From Acinetobacter seifertii (GTDB lineage: Bacteria; Pseudomonadota; Gammaproteobacteria; Pseudomonadales; Moraxellaceae): a stretch of 64,000 bases of DNA. The notes beneath the pieces are model-generated. The model saw only the letters and a list, made by a program, of their open reading frames with translations, did not search any database and was not told where the DNA came from. The stretch is from NCBI RefSeq assembly GCF_000368065.1, contig NZ_KB851200.1:1171204-1235203 (forward strand), read 5' to 3'. Position numbers and translations under genes: made by a program. Shown in pieces: positions 35,039 through 45,948 of the stretch. Position 1 is the stretch's first letter. Each line of letters opens with the position of its first letter.

Positions 35039-35452
35039 AGCTAGTGATTCTAATTTTTAAAGAAGGATTTAAAGGTTAGTCTTTTTTGAAAGGTAAAATT
35101 TACTAAAAAATAATATATAAAATAACAACATTAGAAAAATCTTCTAAAGATGAGGTAAAAATTAATTTATTTTTCTTTATTATATTGATTAATATAATTA
35201 AGATTTTTTTCTTAATTTATGAATTATTATCAAAGTATTATGCCCCTTTTATTTTAAAAATTTTATTTTACAACTATTAAATTTAACATGAGTATTTAAA
35301 GAAATTTAATTAAAAAATTTATATATATTAATTATATAGCTATATTTTTAACATTGTAAAAGATAAGCTTTACTTCTATTTTTTCCCGCTTTCTTTTTAG
35401 TTTCATAAAAATATGCAAAAAATAGTCAAATTGGTAATGTTAACCAAAATAT
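35039..35452. other. Very A+T-rich intergenic stretch
   Basis: About 410 bp with almost no G+C, between divergent panB and the phospholipase D-family gene. It must hold both promoters; no specific operator or repeat stands out. Confidence 0.5.
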
Positions 35453-37018
35453 ATGACTAAATTTCATCAGATGTACGAGCAATATAGTACTATGGCCTTA
35501 AGTGCTTGGGGTTTTACTGATTTACCTTCTTATACAGATAGATACGATCCTAATGAGAAAGATATAGTGATAAAGACAAATAGCTGGTTGAATGATGATG
35601 TAGCAGAAGAAAAAACGCGTCAGGGTCTTACCGCCTTTGTAGCCCTCGATGATGCATTTATGAGTATCGCCTCACGTATATATGTCATTAGAAATGCCAA
35701 GGAAAGTATAGATCTACAATATTATATTTGGACTAATGATTTTGTGGGTAACCTGATTCTGCATGAGTTACTTAAAGCAGCAGATCGAGGAATAAAAGTT
35801 CGACTGTTAATTGATGATCAAAACGGTATAAAGCTTGATGGCATATTAAGAAGTCTTTTACAGCACTCTAACTTTGAAATCAGACTCTTTAATCCTTATA
35901 AATTTAGATACTTAAGAATATTTGATTATATTTTTCGCTTCAAAAAAGTGAATCACCGCATGCATAATAAACTTATTATTGCGGATGCCACTATTGCAGT
36001 AACAGGTGGTAGAAATATTAGTAGTGAATACTTTGAAGCAAGCAGTAAGTTTCAATTTACTGATATGGATATTTTGTTCTATGGAGATGCTGTAAGACAT
36101 GCCCAAGCTGTATTTACTGATTTTTGGGAAAGTACCTTAAGTGTAAATGCAACTGATATTATTGGAACTTGTGCTGAGCATCATTTAAAAGCTCTAAGAG
36201 AGCATTATGAACAATTACATCATGAAGGCCAAAGCCTTACAGAAGATAAGCTTTATGATGCCCAGAGTTATTTAAAAGAGCTTTTAGAGCATAATCCTAT
36301 TCAGTGGTCTAAAGCACACTTTGTGGCAGACTCACCCAAGAAGATTTTAGGTACAGCAACTGAACATGAAATGCTATATGGGCAAGTCATGTCTATTATG
36401 GGTAAACCTAAGCAACACTTAGAATTAGCTTCGGCTTATTTTGTACCAACCCAACAAGGTACATATTATTTAAAGCAACTGCGAGTTGAAGGAATCAAAG
36501 TTCGAGCGTTAACCAACTCTTTTGCCGCAAATGATGTTGCGATCGTACATGCTTTTTATAGTCAATACCGCGTAGAAATGCTTAAAAATGGTGTTGAGCT
36601 TTATGAGTTTAAACCTGTGCTAGAACGGCGGCGTAGAACTTGGTACGAAATTGTAACGGGTAGCGTTATACCAGCAAAAGGTAAAAATAAATCCAGTTTG
36701 CATGCTAAATTTTTTGATGTAGACGGCAAAGTATTTATTGGTTCTTTTAACTTTGACCCCCGCTCTACCTATTTAAATACTGAAGTTGGCTTAGTGATTG
36801 AGTCTAACCAGTTACAAACCCAAATTTCCGTTATGTTAGATCAACACTTAACTCAAGTGGCCTATCAACTGAAATTAAATAGCGAAGGACAAATAGTCTG
36901 GCTCGATTACCAGTCGAATGGACAAGTAATTGAATATAATAAAGACCCGGGAACTAGCCGTTTTCAACGAACAATGATTAAAGCTGTTTCTTACCTGCCT
37001 ATTGAATGGATGATGTAA
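35453..37018 (+). CDS. Phospholipase D-family protein, cardiolipin synthase C-like
   Basis: A 521-residue protein with two HKD motifs, HNKLIIAD (His about residue 171) and HAKFFDVD (His about 417), each followed by a GG/GS-N turn (TGGRN and IGSFN). There is no N-terminal membrane segment, which fits the ClsC/YmdC branch better than ClsA. It would transfer phosphatidyl groups to make cardiolipin or hydrolyse phospholipid. No strong ribosome-binding site precedes the ATG at 35453; Met7 and Met14 are alternatives. It is a single gene converging with the glycosylase gene. Confidence 0.88.
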   Translation: MTKFHQMYEQYSTMALSAWGFTDLPSYTDRYDPNEKDIVIKTNSWLNDDVAEEKTRQGLTAFVALDDAFMSIASRIYVIRNAKESIDLQYYIWTNDFVGNLILHELLKAADRGIKVRLLIDDQNGIKLDGILRSLLQHSNFEIRLFNPYKFRYLRIFDYIFRFKKVNHRMHNKLIIADATIAVTGGRNISSEYFEASSKFQFTDMDILFYGDAVRHAQAVFTDFWESTLSVNATDIIGTCAEHHLKALREHYEQLHHEGQSLTEDKLYDAQSYLKELLEHNPIQWSKAHFVADSPKKILGTATEHEMLYGQVMSIMGKPKQHLELASAYFVPTQQGTYYLKQLRVEGIKVRALTNSFAANDVAIVHAFYSQYRVEMLKNGVELYEFKPVLERRRRTWYEIVTGSVIPAKGKNKSSLHAKFFDVDGKVFIGSFNFDPRSTYLNTEVGLVIESNQLQTQISVMLDQHLTQVAYQLKLNSEGQIVWLDYQSNGQVIEYNKDPGTSRFQRTMIKAVSYLPIEWMM

Positions 37019-37028
37019 TTTTTCAATA

Positions 37029-37616
37029 TTACAAGAATCCGATTTTATTAAAGAATTGTTGATAGGCTTCTGCTTTTTTCTCAAGAGCTAATGGATATGC
37101 TCTAGAAGAAGATGGTAACCGATATAAATCAATATTGCGGTCTGCAAAGTAAGTTGATGTAGATGTCCCAATTAAAGGTTTTTCCGTATTTTCAGGTAAA
37201 ACCGAAATTAAGGTATCAGTTGCTTTGTCGCCTGTCGTCATAATTGTCTGGCACAAAGGAATTTGCTGAAGCAGAGTCGTCAAGTCTGTGGGAGTCACAA
37301 TTTCCAGAAATTTATCGGAAGCATTACCCTTGAGGCGTTTAATTTGATAAGCCGTATCGAAAATAGCAATACCTGTTTCAGTTAAAAACTCTCGGATACG
37401 TTCTTCATTAAATGTTTTTTGATTTTCACTTAAGAAATAGGTTTTATCTTTGAAAAAAATTAGGCCAAAAATTCTCCACATGTCATTTTGAAAATTTGGA
37501 TAATAAAAATCCATCTTCCATTTATTACGAGGTGGTGGAAAACTCCCTAGCATTAGTAAACGAGCATTTTCAGGTAAAAATGGTTGTAGTGGATGGGTTT
37601 CTATCTCAATTATCAT
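37029..37616 (-). CDS. Uracil-DNA-glycosylase-superfamily protein, hypoxanthine/mismatch type
   Basis: A 195-residue member of the UDG superfamily. Motif 1 is LGSFPPPRNKWKMDFYYPNF, followed by NDMWRIFG, and the C-terminal motif is LPSSSRAYP. This set matches the family 6-like hypoxanthine/G-U mismatch enzymes rather than Ung, and the usual Asp of Ung motif 1 is missing. It would excise a deaminated base in DNA repair. It converges with the phospholipase D-family gene, with 10 bp between the stops. Confidence 0.78.
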   Translation of the reverse strand: MIIEIETHPLQPFLPENARLLMLGSFPPPRNKWKMDFYYPNFQNDMWRIFGLIFFKDKTYFLSENQKTFNEERIREFLTETGIAIFDTAYQIKRLKGNASDKFLEIVTPTDLTTLLQQIPLCQTIMTTGDKATDTLISVLPENTEKPLIGTSTSTYFADRNIDLYRLPSSSRAYPLALEKKAEAYQQFFNKIGFL

Positions 37617-37777
37617 AAAAAATCAGTATTTACTTCAAAATTTATAAATAACTTAACGCATTTTCAGATTAATCACGAGTCAATAAATGCAAATTCTGTT
37701 AATCAAAAGTATTGAGGCGGAACCCTTTATTGTTTCGCCTCAATCATTTCTTTTATATTCATCTAAAGCTAAATTAT

Positions 37778-38014
37778 TTAAGAGTTTAATACCTTAAAGA
37801 CTTTACCTGTTCTCGGATGAGCAAAGCTATTGTCTTGATCTAAATTGATGACTTTGTCTGAAATCACAATCTTAGAAAGAGGTAACCAGTTTTGTTGTAT
37901 TTCACTTGAAGCCAAATTTTTTTCAAATATATTTTCGAAAATTTGTTCTACTACAATTTCCATACCGCACATACTTTTCGCATTAACTTCTTTTAAAATA
38001 TGACGTTTAGACAT
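37778..38014 (-). CDS. Small hypothetical protein (78 residues)
   Basis: The start at 38014 is chosen because GGAG lies 7 nt upstream; longer in-frame starts at 38026 and 38089 lack such a site. The protein is cytoplasmic and contains HPRTGKVFKVL at the end and one Cys (KSMCGMEI). I do not recognise a family. It is a single gene. Confidence 0.6.
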   Translation of the reverse strand: MSKRHILKEVNAKSMCGMEIVVEQIFENIFEKNLASSEIQQNWLPLSKIVISDKVINLDQDNSFAHPRTGKVFKVLNS

Positions 38015-38258
38015 TTTAGTCTCCATTTTCTTATTCTTAACATAAAAAATAATAGAGTTTGTTTTGCTACAATGTGTAAAATTTAACATTTAAAGTGTTC
38101 TTTTTGTTTTATTAAATATTTCTCAAATAATTAGATGAATAATAAAATTTTATATAACATGAAATTTATTTTTAAATTAACTTATTAGTCTTATTTTTAT
38201 TTTAGATAAAGTTAATTTTAAATGTTAGAAGGGTTCACTGATGAACCCTTATGAAGTT

Positions 38259-38435
38259 CTAAACTTGTACAGCATTATCGAGTGAGCCATCATCTTTAAT
38301 TTTGTTATTATCTTTATTAATTAATGAGTCAGTGTCACTACCTGTGCTAAAGCTCTTACTATTTTTCTGCTTTTTCTTGTACATGCACATGCCAATTGCA
38401 ATACCTGTTCCTAGTACTAAAATTGATTTTAACAT
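38259..38435 (-). CDS. Small single-span membrane protein (58 residues)
   Basis: MLKSILVLGTGIAIGMCMYK forms one membrane segment, followed by KKKQKN as the positive-inside flank. The tail is Ser/Asp/Asn-rich and disordered, so it should face the cytoplasm. The start at 38435 is set by GAGGTG just upstream; the longer frame from 38450 would place that site inside the gene. Confidence 0.65.
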   Translation of the reverse strand: MLKSILVLGTGIAIGMCMYKKKQKNSKSFSTGSDTDSLINKDNNKIKDDGSLDNAVQV

Positions 38436-38450
38436 TTTACACCTCTTCAA

Positions 38451-39012
38451 TCGACGGAGAAACTTTTTATAAATCAGCTTAAATTAATAGCACATTCTTT
38501 GTTATTTAAGGGCTTTGATTTGAGCCGCTTTTGTAAGGTATTTAATTTTTATGTTAATTGAAGAGTGTAATAGTTTCAAAAATAAATTTTGATACAAAGC
38601 AAAAAGCCTATTCTAAAAAAAGAATAGGCTTTCTACTGTATTTCAGGATTAAGCAGTATTATTAATTGCTTGAAGCAATCTTATTTATCTTTGAATACAA
38701 CTTAAATGTATTTAATGCTGAACTTTTAGTCAAGATAGTAAAGAGATGATTTGCAGTTAATTAGTAAATCCTGTGATGAACTTCTCATTTTTTACAAGCA
38801 AAAAAAAACGCCCATTTCTACTTCTCAAGAAAAAATGGGCGCAAGTGAAAACCACTAAAGACCTGAAATACCAAATGTTCTTACATTCAGTAATATTGAT
38901 TCTATTTAATTTACCGAATGGTTGACAATTAAACCAGTTGTACTTTTTCTAGTCATTTCGGCCAATAAAAAATGTAAAATAATTCGCTATTTTCAATAAG
39001 TTTAGCGATAGA
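38451..39012. other. Intergenic stretch with two hairpin terminators
   Basis: There is no gene in about 560 bp. One 12-bp perfect stem is 38603-38614 with 38621-38632 (A-rich loop, bidirectional). The other is CGCCCATTT (38809-38817) with AAATGGGCG (38833-38841), followed by eight T on the minus strand, which would end the PQQ-dipeptidase transcript. Confidence 0.7.
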
Positions 39013-40065
39013 TTATTCATCTAAAATACGATTAAGCACAGTCAACCAGTTAGAAAAACAGATTTTTTCTATGATTTCATGCGAATAGTGCCTTTTTTGC
39101 ATTCTCTCGATGAGTAGGTGTAGTCCCCTTACATCTTCAATTTCATGACTAATGAGCGCCCCATCAAAGTCGGAACCAAAACCAACATGATCTATCCCTA
39201 TTTCGTCTATTAAATATTCTAGATGTTCTAAAATGACATCAATGGATGTGTTTGCATCACGCTGTCCATCTTTACGTAAAAATGCGACATCAAAATTTAA
39301 TCCAACTATCCCTTTAGAGTCTCTGATCACTTTGAGTTGGTCATCTGTTAGATTTCTGGCCTGTGGACATAAGGCATGGACATTCGAATGAGTCGCGACA
39401 ATGGGCTGTTGAAGAATGTTAGCGGTATCCCAAAAAGCTTTTTCGTTCATATGGGAAACATCAACCACCATTTTTTTATCAACACAGCGCTTTATAAATG
39501 CTTTCCCCTCGTGTGTAAGGCCGGCTCCCGTATCTGGTGAATGTGGAAACTTAGCATTTAAACCATGTCCAAAACGACTAGGTCTATTCCAAAGCGGCCC
39601 GATGCTACGAAGCCCTGCATCATAAAATACATCGAGTAAATCTGGATTAAGTTGTAGTGCTTCGGCGCCTTCCATATGCAATACAATGGCTAACTTTTGT
39701 TTTGCTAAGCAGTGCTGAATATCCTGAACAGTTGTGCAAATTTGAATGTCATTAGAATACTCGGCGAGTTGTTTTGCTAAATCGAGTTGTTCCAGACAAA
39801 TTTGTTCAATTTGCTGTTGTGTGAAGTCAGATGAAGTTTGGTCAAAAAGCTTATTAGGATGGTGCTGCTGAACATAGGCAAAAGGTGGTAAGAAAATAGC
39901 AAACATACCGCCAACAAAACCCGCTTCTTGACAGCGTTTTAAATCGAGATGCCCTGCTAAACGTTCCTGAATAAAAGCTTGAGCAGGATTGCGATGATCG
40001 CTTAACCAAAGGCGCGTTAGTACATCATTATGACCATCAAAAACAGGAATTGAGCTATGGTTCAT
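39013..40065 (-). CDS. Membrane dipeptidase family (M19) protein at the end of the PQQ operon
   Basis: A metallo-dipeptidase of the renal dipeptidase family, about 350 residues. It has the N-terminal metal motif FDGHNDVL, then HMEGAEAL, VDVSHMN, ATHSNVHAL and FGSDFDG. There is no signal peptide, so it is cytoplasmic. The start at 40065 has GGTGAG 9 nt upstream; an ATG at 40089 and a TTG at 40095 are also in frame and overlap pqqE. Location after pqqE suggests trimming of the PqqA-derived Glu-Tyr intermediate or leftover peptides (inference). Confidence 0.85.
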   Translation of the reverse strand: MNHSSIPVFDGHNDVLTRLWLSDHRNPAQAFIQERLAGHLDLKRCQEAGFVGGMFAIFLPPFAYVQQHHPNKLFDQTSSDFTQQQIEQICLEQLDLAKQLAEYSNDIQICTTVQDIQHCLAKQKLAIVLHMEGAEALQLNPDLLDVFYDAGLRSIGPLWNRPSRFGHGLNAKFPHSPDTGAGLTHEGKAFIKRCVDKKMVVDVSHMNEKAFWDTANILQQPIVATHSNVHALCPQARNLTDDQLKVIRDSKGIVGLNFDVAFLRKDGQRDANTSIDVILEHLEYLIDEIGIDHVGFGSDFDGALISHEIEDVRGLHLLIERMQKRHYSHEIIEKICFSNWLTVLNRILDE

Positions 40066-40081
40066 ATTTACGTTCTCACCA

Positions 40082-41513
<1,432 letters not shown>

Positions 41514-41517
<4 letters not shown>

Positions 41518-42272
41518 TTAAATAGTCCTTTATGCCATACACGTTCTTGAGTCACACTGTGATACGGTGCTTCATTGTGTACGTATGCCAGTGTTAAGGC
41601 ATCTAAAATGCTCCATAAAATATCCAGTTTAAACTGCAATATTTCGAGCATTCTTTGTTGTTGCTCATGTGTGGTAAATGAATCAAGTGTGATTGTTAAA
41701 CCATGTTCAACATCACGGCGTGCTTGACTTAAACGAGAGCGGAAATATTCATAACCCTTGTCATCAATCCAAGGGTAATGTTGTGGCCATGACTCAAGTC
41801 GTGACTGATGAATCTGTGGGGCAAAAAGTTCAGTTAAAGAGCTGCTTGCTGCCTCGCGCCATGATGCACGGCGTGCAAAATTTACATAGGCATCTACAGC
41901 AAAGCGAACACCCGGTAAAACCAATTCTTCGGAAATCACTTGCTCACGACTCAAACCAACAGCTTCTGCCAAGCGTAGCCATGCCTCTCGACCACCACCG
42001 TCAGGATATTCACCATCTTGGTCAATCATGCGTTGAATCCATTCCTGACGCACGCGCTGGTCTGGACAATTTGCCATAATCGCGGCATCTTTGAGTGGAA
42101 TGTTGATTTGATAATAATAACGGTTTGCAACCCAAGCCTGAATTTGTTGCTGAGTCGCTTTACCTTCATACATCATTACATGAAATGGATGATAGATATG
42201 ATAATACTGACCTTTATCAATAATAGCCTGTTTAAATTGTTCGGTTGTTAAAGCTTCAGGTGTTTGTGTCAT
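41514..42272 (-). CDS. pqqC: Pyrroloquinoline-quinone synthase
   Basis: A 252-residue helical oxidase that performs ring closure and the eight-electron oxidation forming PQQ, without metal or cofactor. The blocks [37 protein letters not shown] and [11 protein letters not shown] are as in known PqqC. It starts 8 bp after pqqB. Confidence 0.97.
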
Positions 42273-42280
42273 AGCTCACC

Positions 42281-43192
42281 TTAGAGTTCGATCTGCATGC
42301 CATCATAGGCAACCTCTACACCATTTGCCTTTAGTTCGGCAAACTGAGCGGAGTCTTCATTTAAAATCGGATTTGTATTGTTAATATGAATTAGTACTTT
42401 TTTCGGTGTATTGAGTTGGTTCAAATAAGACAACGAACCACCTTCACCACTAATGTATAAATGACCCATTTCACGGCCAGTTTTTTTACCTACACCCGTT
42501 TGTTGCATTTCATCATCGGTCCAGAGTGTACCGTCAATCATGATACAATCTGAATTTTGCATAATCTGCATGATTTGATCGTCAATCTTTCCAAGCCCTG
42601 GCGCATAAAACAACTGTTTTTGTGTTTTACGATCTTTGATGATTAAAGCAATATTGTCGCCTTCATGCGGGTCATGGCGATGTGGTGAATATGGTGGTGC
42701 AGCGCTTTGAATAATTAAAGGTAAAAATTCTAAATTTTCGAAACCATTAATTTTAAAAGCTTGTTTAGGATTAATTTCATTGTATTGAAGACCTCCATTC
42801 CAGTGCTTCAACATATTAAAGACTGGAAAACCTGTGGTCAGGTCTTGATAGACCATTTCTGTACACCACACATTCATTGGGCAGCCTTCACGTAGAGTTA
42901 AAAGTCCAGTGGTATGGTCAAGCTGGCTATCCATTAAAATAACGTTGGTAATGCCCGTGTCACGTAATTTACGCGCAGGTTGAGCTGCTTTAAAATCAAA
43001 TAATTGCTGACGGATATCTGGTGATGCGTTTAATAAAATCCAGTCTACGCCGTTTTCTGAAACCGCAATTGAAGATTGAGTACGCACTTTGGAATTCATC
43101 GTACCTGTACGGACACCATGACAATTAGGACAATTACAGTTCCACTGAGGGAAGCCGCCCCCAGCTGCTGAACCTAAAATATAAATATACAT
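42281..43192 (-). CDS. pqqB: PQQ biosynthesis hydroxylase, metallo-beta-lactamase fold
   Basis: A 303-residue protein that hydroxylates the Glu-Tyr dipeptide. It has the metallo-beta-lactamase fold with a Cys zinc site near the N-terminus ([10 protein letters not shown]) and the [10 protein letters not shown] motif. It follows pqqA after 75 bp that contain a strong hairpin. Confidence 0.96.
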   Translation of the reverse strand: MYIYILGSAAGGGFPQWNCNCPNCHGVRTGTMNSKVRTQSSIAVSENGVDWILLNASPDIRQQLFDFKAAQPARKLRDTGITNVILMDSQLDHTTGLLTLREGCPMNVWCTEMVYQDLTTGFPVFNMLKHWNGGLQYNEINPKQAFKINGFENLEFLPLIIQSAAPPYSPHRHDPHEGDNIALIIKDRKTQKQLFYAPGLGKIDDQIMQIMQNSDCIMIDGTLWTDDEMQQTGVGKKTGREMGHLYISGEGGSLSYLNQLNTPKKVLIHINNTNPILNEDSAQFAELKANGVEVAYDGMQIEL

Positions 43193-43216
43193 AAAATTAA
43201 TATCTTATTAGAAAGA

Positions 43217-43247
43217 CATAAGCCCTAGAACAAAACTAGGGCTTATG
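43217..43247 (-). terminator. Hairpin between pqqA and pqqB
   Basis: A perfect 12-bp stem (43217-43228 with 43236-43247) has a 7-base loop and no long T tract. It is a likely attenuator or 3'-stabiliser giving more pqqA than pqqBCDE message. Confidence 0.7.
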
Positions 43248-43267
43248 ACAGATTTGAATAGAAATAA

Positions 43268-43342
43268 TTAACGTGCTTCAAAGTACATTGTTACTTCAAA
43301 ACCAATACGTAAATCAGTGAAAGCTGGTTTTGTCCATTGCAT
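43268..43342 (-). CDS. pqqA: PQQ precursor peptide (24 residues)
   Basis: A 24-codon gene that gene callers often miss. The peptide starts [16 protein letters not shown] and contains the conserved EVTMY, whose Glu16 and Tyr20 supply all PQQ carbons. GGAG lies 9 nt before the ATG. It heads the pqq operon. The leader 43343-43565 holds the promoter; no operator was recognised. Confidence 0.95.
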   Translation of the reverse strand: MQWTKPAFTDLRIGFEVTMYFEAR

Positions 43343-43565
43343 AAATTTTTCTCCAGTCAGGATTAATCTTGTGAAATGAATCACTTGATCAAATCTTATA
43401 AAGCAATTAAAAATTTATTCTAATTAAAAATGTCACGTTTGTAGATAAGGTTGGTACAAGATATTGTTCGATAATTGTGTTTTTTGTCCAAATTTTAATA
43501 ACTCCTTATCAATCAAAGGCGATTAAAAGGCCATAGCAGATGTATATACTGCTATGACAGATGTT

Positions 43566-45641
43566 TTACACGGCTAAGTTCATTAAGTGTTGCTGCGCAA
43601 TATAAAGCTCTTGCCCCTCTTTAGCCTGACATTGCACCCAAGTTCCATCGGCTTGTAACTCCCACGCTTGACGATTATCCTTTAGATAATTGTTTAGCCC
43701 ATCTTCAATCACTTGTTTCTTTAATTTTTTACTTTCGATTGGGAAACAAGTTTCGATACGAGAGAACAAATTACGTTCCATCCAGTCTGCACTAGCGCAA
43801 AACACTTTTGTATCGCCATCATTATAAAAATAGTAAACCCGAGTATGTTCTAAATAACGGCCAACAATTGAACGTACCCGAATATTATCGGACAGCCCTG
43901 TAACTTGTGGTCTTAAACAGCAAATGGAACGAATAATTAAATCAATTTGTACACCTGCTTGAGAAGCTTTATAAAGCGCGCTAATGAGCTGTGGTTCAGT
44001 GAGTGCATTCACTTTAATGATGATATGTGCCTTCTTGCCAGCAAGACGATTTTTAATTTCTTGTTCAATAAGCTCTAGCAACTGAGAGTGCAAGGTAAAC
44101 GGTGCATGAAAAAGTTTTTTAAGCTTTGCCATTTTGCCCATACCAGTCAGTTCTTGGAAAATCTTATGTACGTCTTCACAAATTTCAGCATCACTCGTAA
44201 GCAGGCCAAAATCGGTATAAATTTTGGCATTCACCGCATGATAATTGCCTGTACCTAAGTGGACATATCTTTTCATTTTGTCTTGTTCACGGCGAACGAC
44301 CAAAATCATTTTAGCGTGAGTTTTGTAGCCAACAATGCCATAAACGACAACTGCGCCCGCTTCTTGCAATACGTTAGCTACTTCAATATTGGACTCTTCG
44401 TCAAAACGTGCCCGTAACTCAATGACCGCAGTAACTTCTTTTCCATTACGTGCAGCTTCTGCAAGAAGTTGAACGATTTCCGAGTTCGCTCCACTACGGT
44501 ATAAGGTTTGTTTAATAGCCAAGACATTTGGATCTTGTGCAGCTTCCCGAAGAAACTTGATGACAGGTGCAAATGAGTCAAACGGATGATGAAGTAAAAC
44601 ATCTCCTGCTTTTAACACATCAAAAATTGGCTTTTTGCTATAGAGGAGTTTTGGTAAAACTTGTTGATACGGTTTATAGCGTAAATCTGGCAAATCAAAG
44701 TTTGAAATAAAGCGGGCTAGGTTGACGGGACCATCGACGTAATAAAGATGTTCAGCATCTAAATCAAATTGCTCTAATAAATAGTTTGCAATTTCTTCAG
44801 GACATTTTTTTGCAACTTCCAAACGAACCGCTTGACCAAAACGGCGTGAAGATAACTCACCTTTTAAAGCCACGGCCAAGTCTTCTACATCTTCTGAAAC
44901 GGTTAAATCGGCATTTCTGGTCACGCGAAATTGATAACAACCTGTGGCTTTCATGCCCGGAAATAAATCTGAAATGTGCTGATGAATAATAGCCGAGAGC
45001 AAAATGTAATGTTCTGCACCACCAGAAATATGCTCTGGAATTTTAACCAGTCTTGGTAAAGAGCGTGGTGCTGGGACAATTGCTAAATCAATTTGGCGTC
45101 CGAAAGCGTCTTTACCTTCCAAAGTCACAATGAAGTTAAGACTTTTATTAACTAACCGTGGAAATGGATGCGCCGGATCTAGACTAATTGGAGTAACGAC
45201 AGGTTGTACTTCTTTAAAAAAGTATTCTTTAATCCAGTCTTTATGTTTCTCTAATATATCGCCGTGCTGAATAAAATGAACACCATAACCTTGTAGCTGT
45301 GGCAACAAGGTATAATTTAAAATGTTATATTGTTCTTCAACGGCTTCATGTGCATTTTTCGAAATTTGTTTTAATACTTCTGCTAATGGCAAGCCTTCTG
45401 GCCCAGTTGCTTGACTCATTAAGCTAATTTTCTGGATTAAACTTGCAACACGGATTTCAAAAAATTCATCCAGATTACGTGAAAAAATAATTAAAAAATT
45501 TAAACGTTCAAGTAATGGGTGTTCAATATCTTTGGCCTGAGCAAGCACTCGCTTATGAAACTCTAATAAAGAGAGTTCTCTATTAATATACGTTTCTAAA
45601 TTATGCTGGTTTGGGCTAGATAATGTAGGTAATGATGTCAT
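43566..45641 (-). CDS. ppk1: Polyphosphate kinase 1
   Basis: A 691-residue PPK1. Landmarks are the N-terminal [16 protein letters not shown] block, the autophosphorylated His in [22 protein letters not shown] and [13 protein letters not shown]. It reversibly moves the gamma-phosphate of ATP onto polyphosphate. It is a single gene divergent from the nucleotidase gene. Confidence 0.97.
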   Translation of the reverse strand: MTSLPTLSSPNQHNLETYINRELSLLEFHKRVLAQAKDIEHPLLERLNFLIIFSRNLDEFFEIRVASLIQKISLMSQATGPEGLPLAEVLKQISKNAHEAVEEQYNILNYTLLPQLQGYGVHFIQHGDILEKHKDWIKEYFFKEVQPVVTPISLDPAHPFPRLVNKSLNFIVTLEGKDAFGRQIDLAIVPAPRSLPRLVKIPEHISGGAEHYILLSAIIHQHISDLFPGMKATGCYQFRVTRNADLTVSEDVEDLAVALKGELSSRRFGQAVRLEVAKKCPEEIANYLLEQFDLDAEHLYYVDGPVNLARFISNFDLPDLRYKPYQQVLPKLLYSKKPIFDVLKAGDVLLHHPFDSFAPVIKFLREAAQDPNVLAIKQTLYRSGANSEIVQLLAEAARNGKEVTAVIELRARFDEESNIEVANVLQEAGAVVVYGIVGYKTHAKMILVVRREQDKMKRYVHLGTGNYHAVNAKIYTDFGLLTSDAEICEDVHKIFQELTGMGKMAKLKKLFHAPFTLHSQLLELIEQEIKNRLAGKKAHIIIKVNALTEPQLISALYKASQAGVQIDLIIRSICCLRPQVTGLSDNIRVRSIVGRYLEHTRVYYFYNDGDTKVFCASADWMERNLFSRIETCFPIESKKLKKQVIEDGLNNYLKDNRQAWELQADGTWVQCQAKEGQELYIAQQHLMNLAV

Positions 45642-45948
45642 TCTTGACTCTTATAATTGATAAAAATTGTACATGAATAAAAAAGATTAATTTAATAATG
45701 TATAACCGATTTTATTCACCGGACATCTTGTAACTATTTTATTGCAAATTCATGAATTTTTTATGAAAACTTTCAAAATTACGATCTATTTTAACCTTTT
45801 GCTTATTTCCTTGCGTTTATGGGTATCTATTATCATCTTAGCATTAATTTTTTAAAGATCATCTGATTTTGATAAAGATTTAGTTTTCATTAAATATTCA
45901 TATAGTATGCGTATTTTTTATGCATCTTAATTCACCAATTGATAAAAA
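45642..45948. other. Divergent promoter region, nothing specific recognised
   Basis: About 300 bp of A+T-rich DNA between ppk1 and the nucleotidase gene. I looked for a Pho box and did not see a convincing one. Confidence 0.4.

Noticed and set aside
41693..42079. 128-codon plus-strand frame
   Set aside because: It is antisense to pqqC, whose protein is clearly conserved.
45642..45948. Pho box near polyphosphate kinase and nucleotidase genes
   Set aside because: Their functions suggest phosphate control, but no convincing tandem PhoB half-sites were found.
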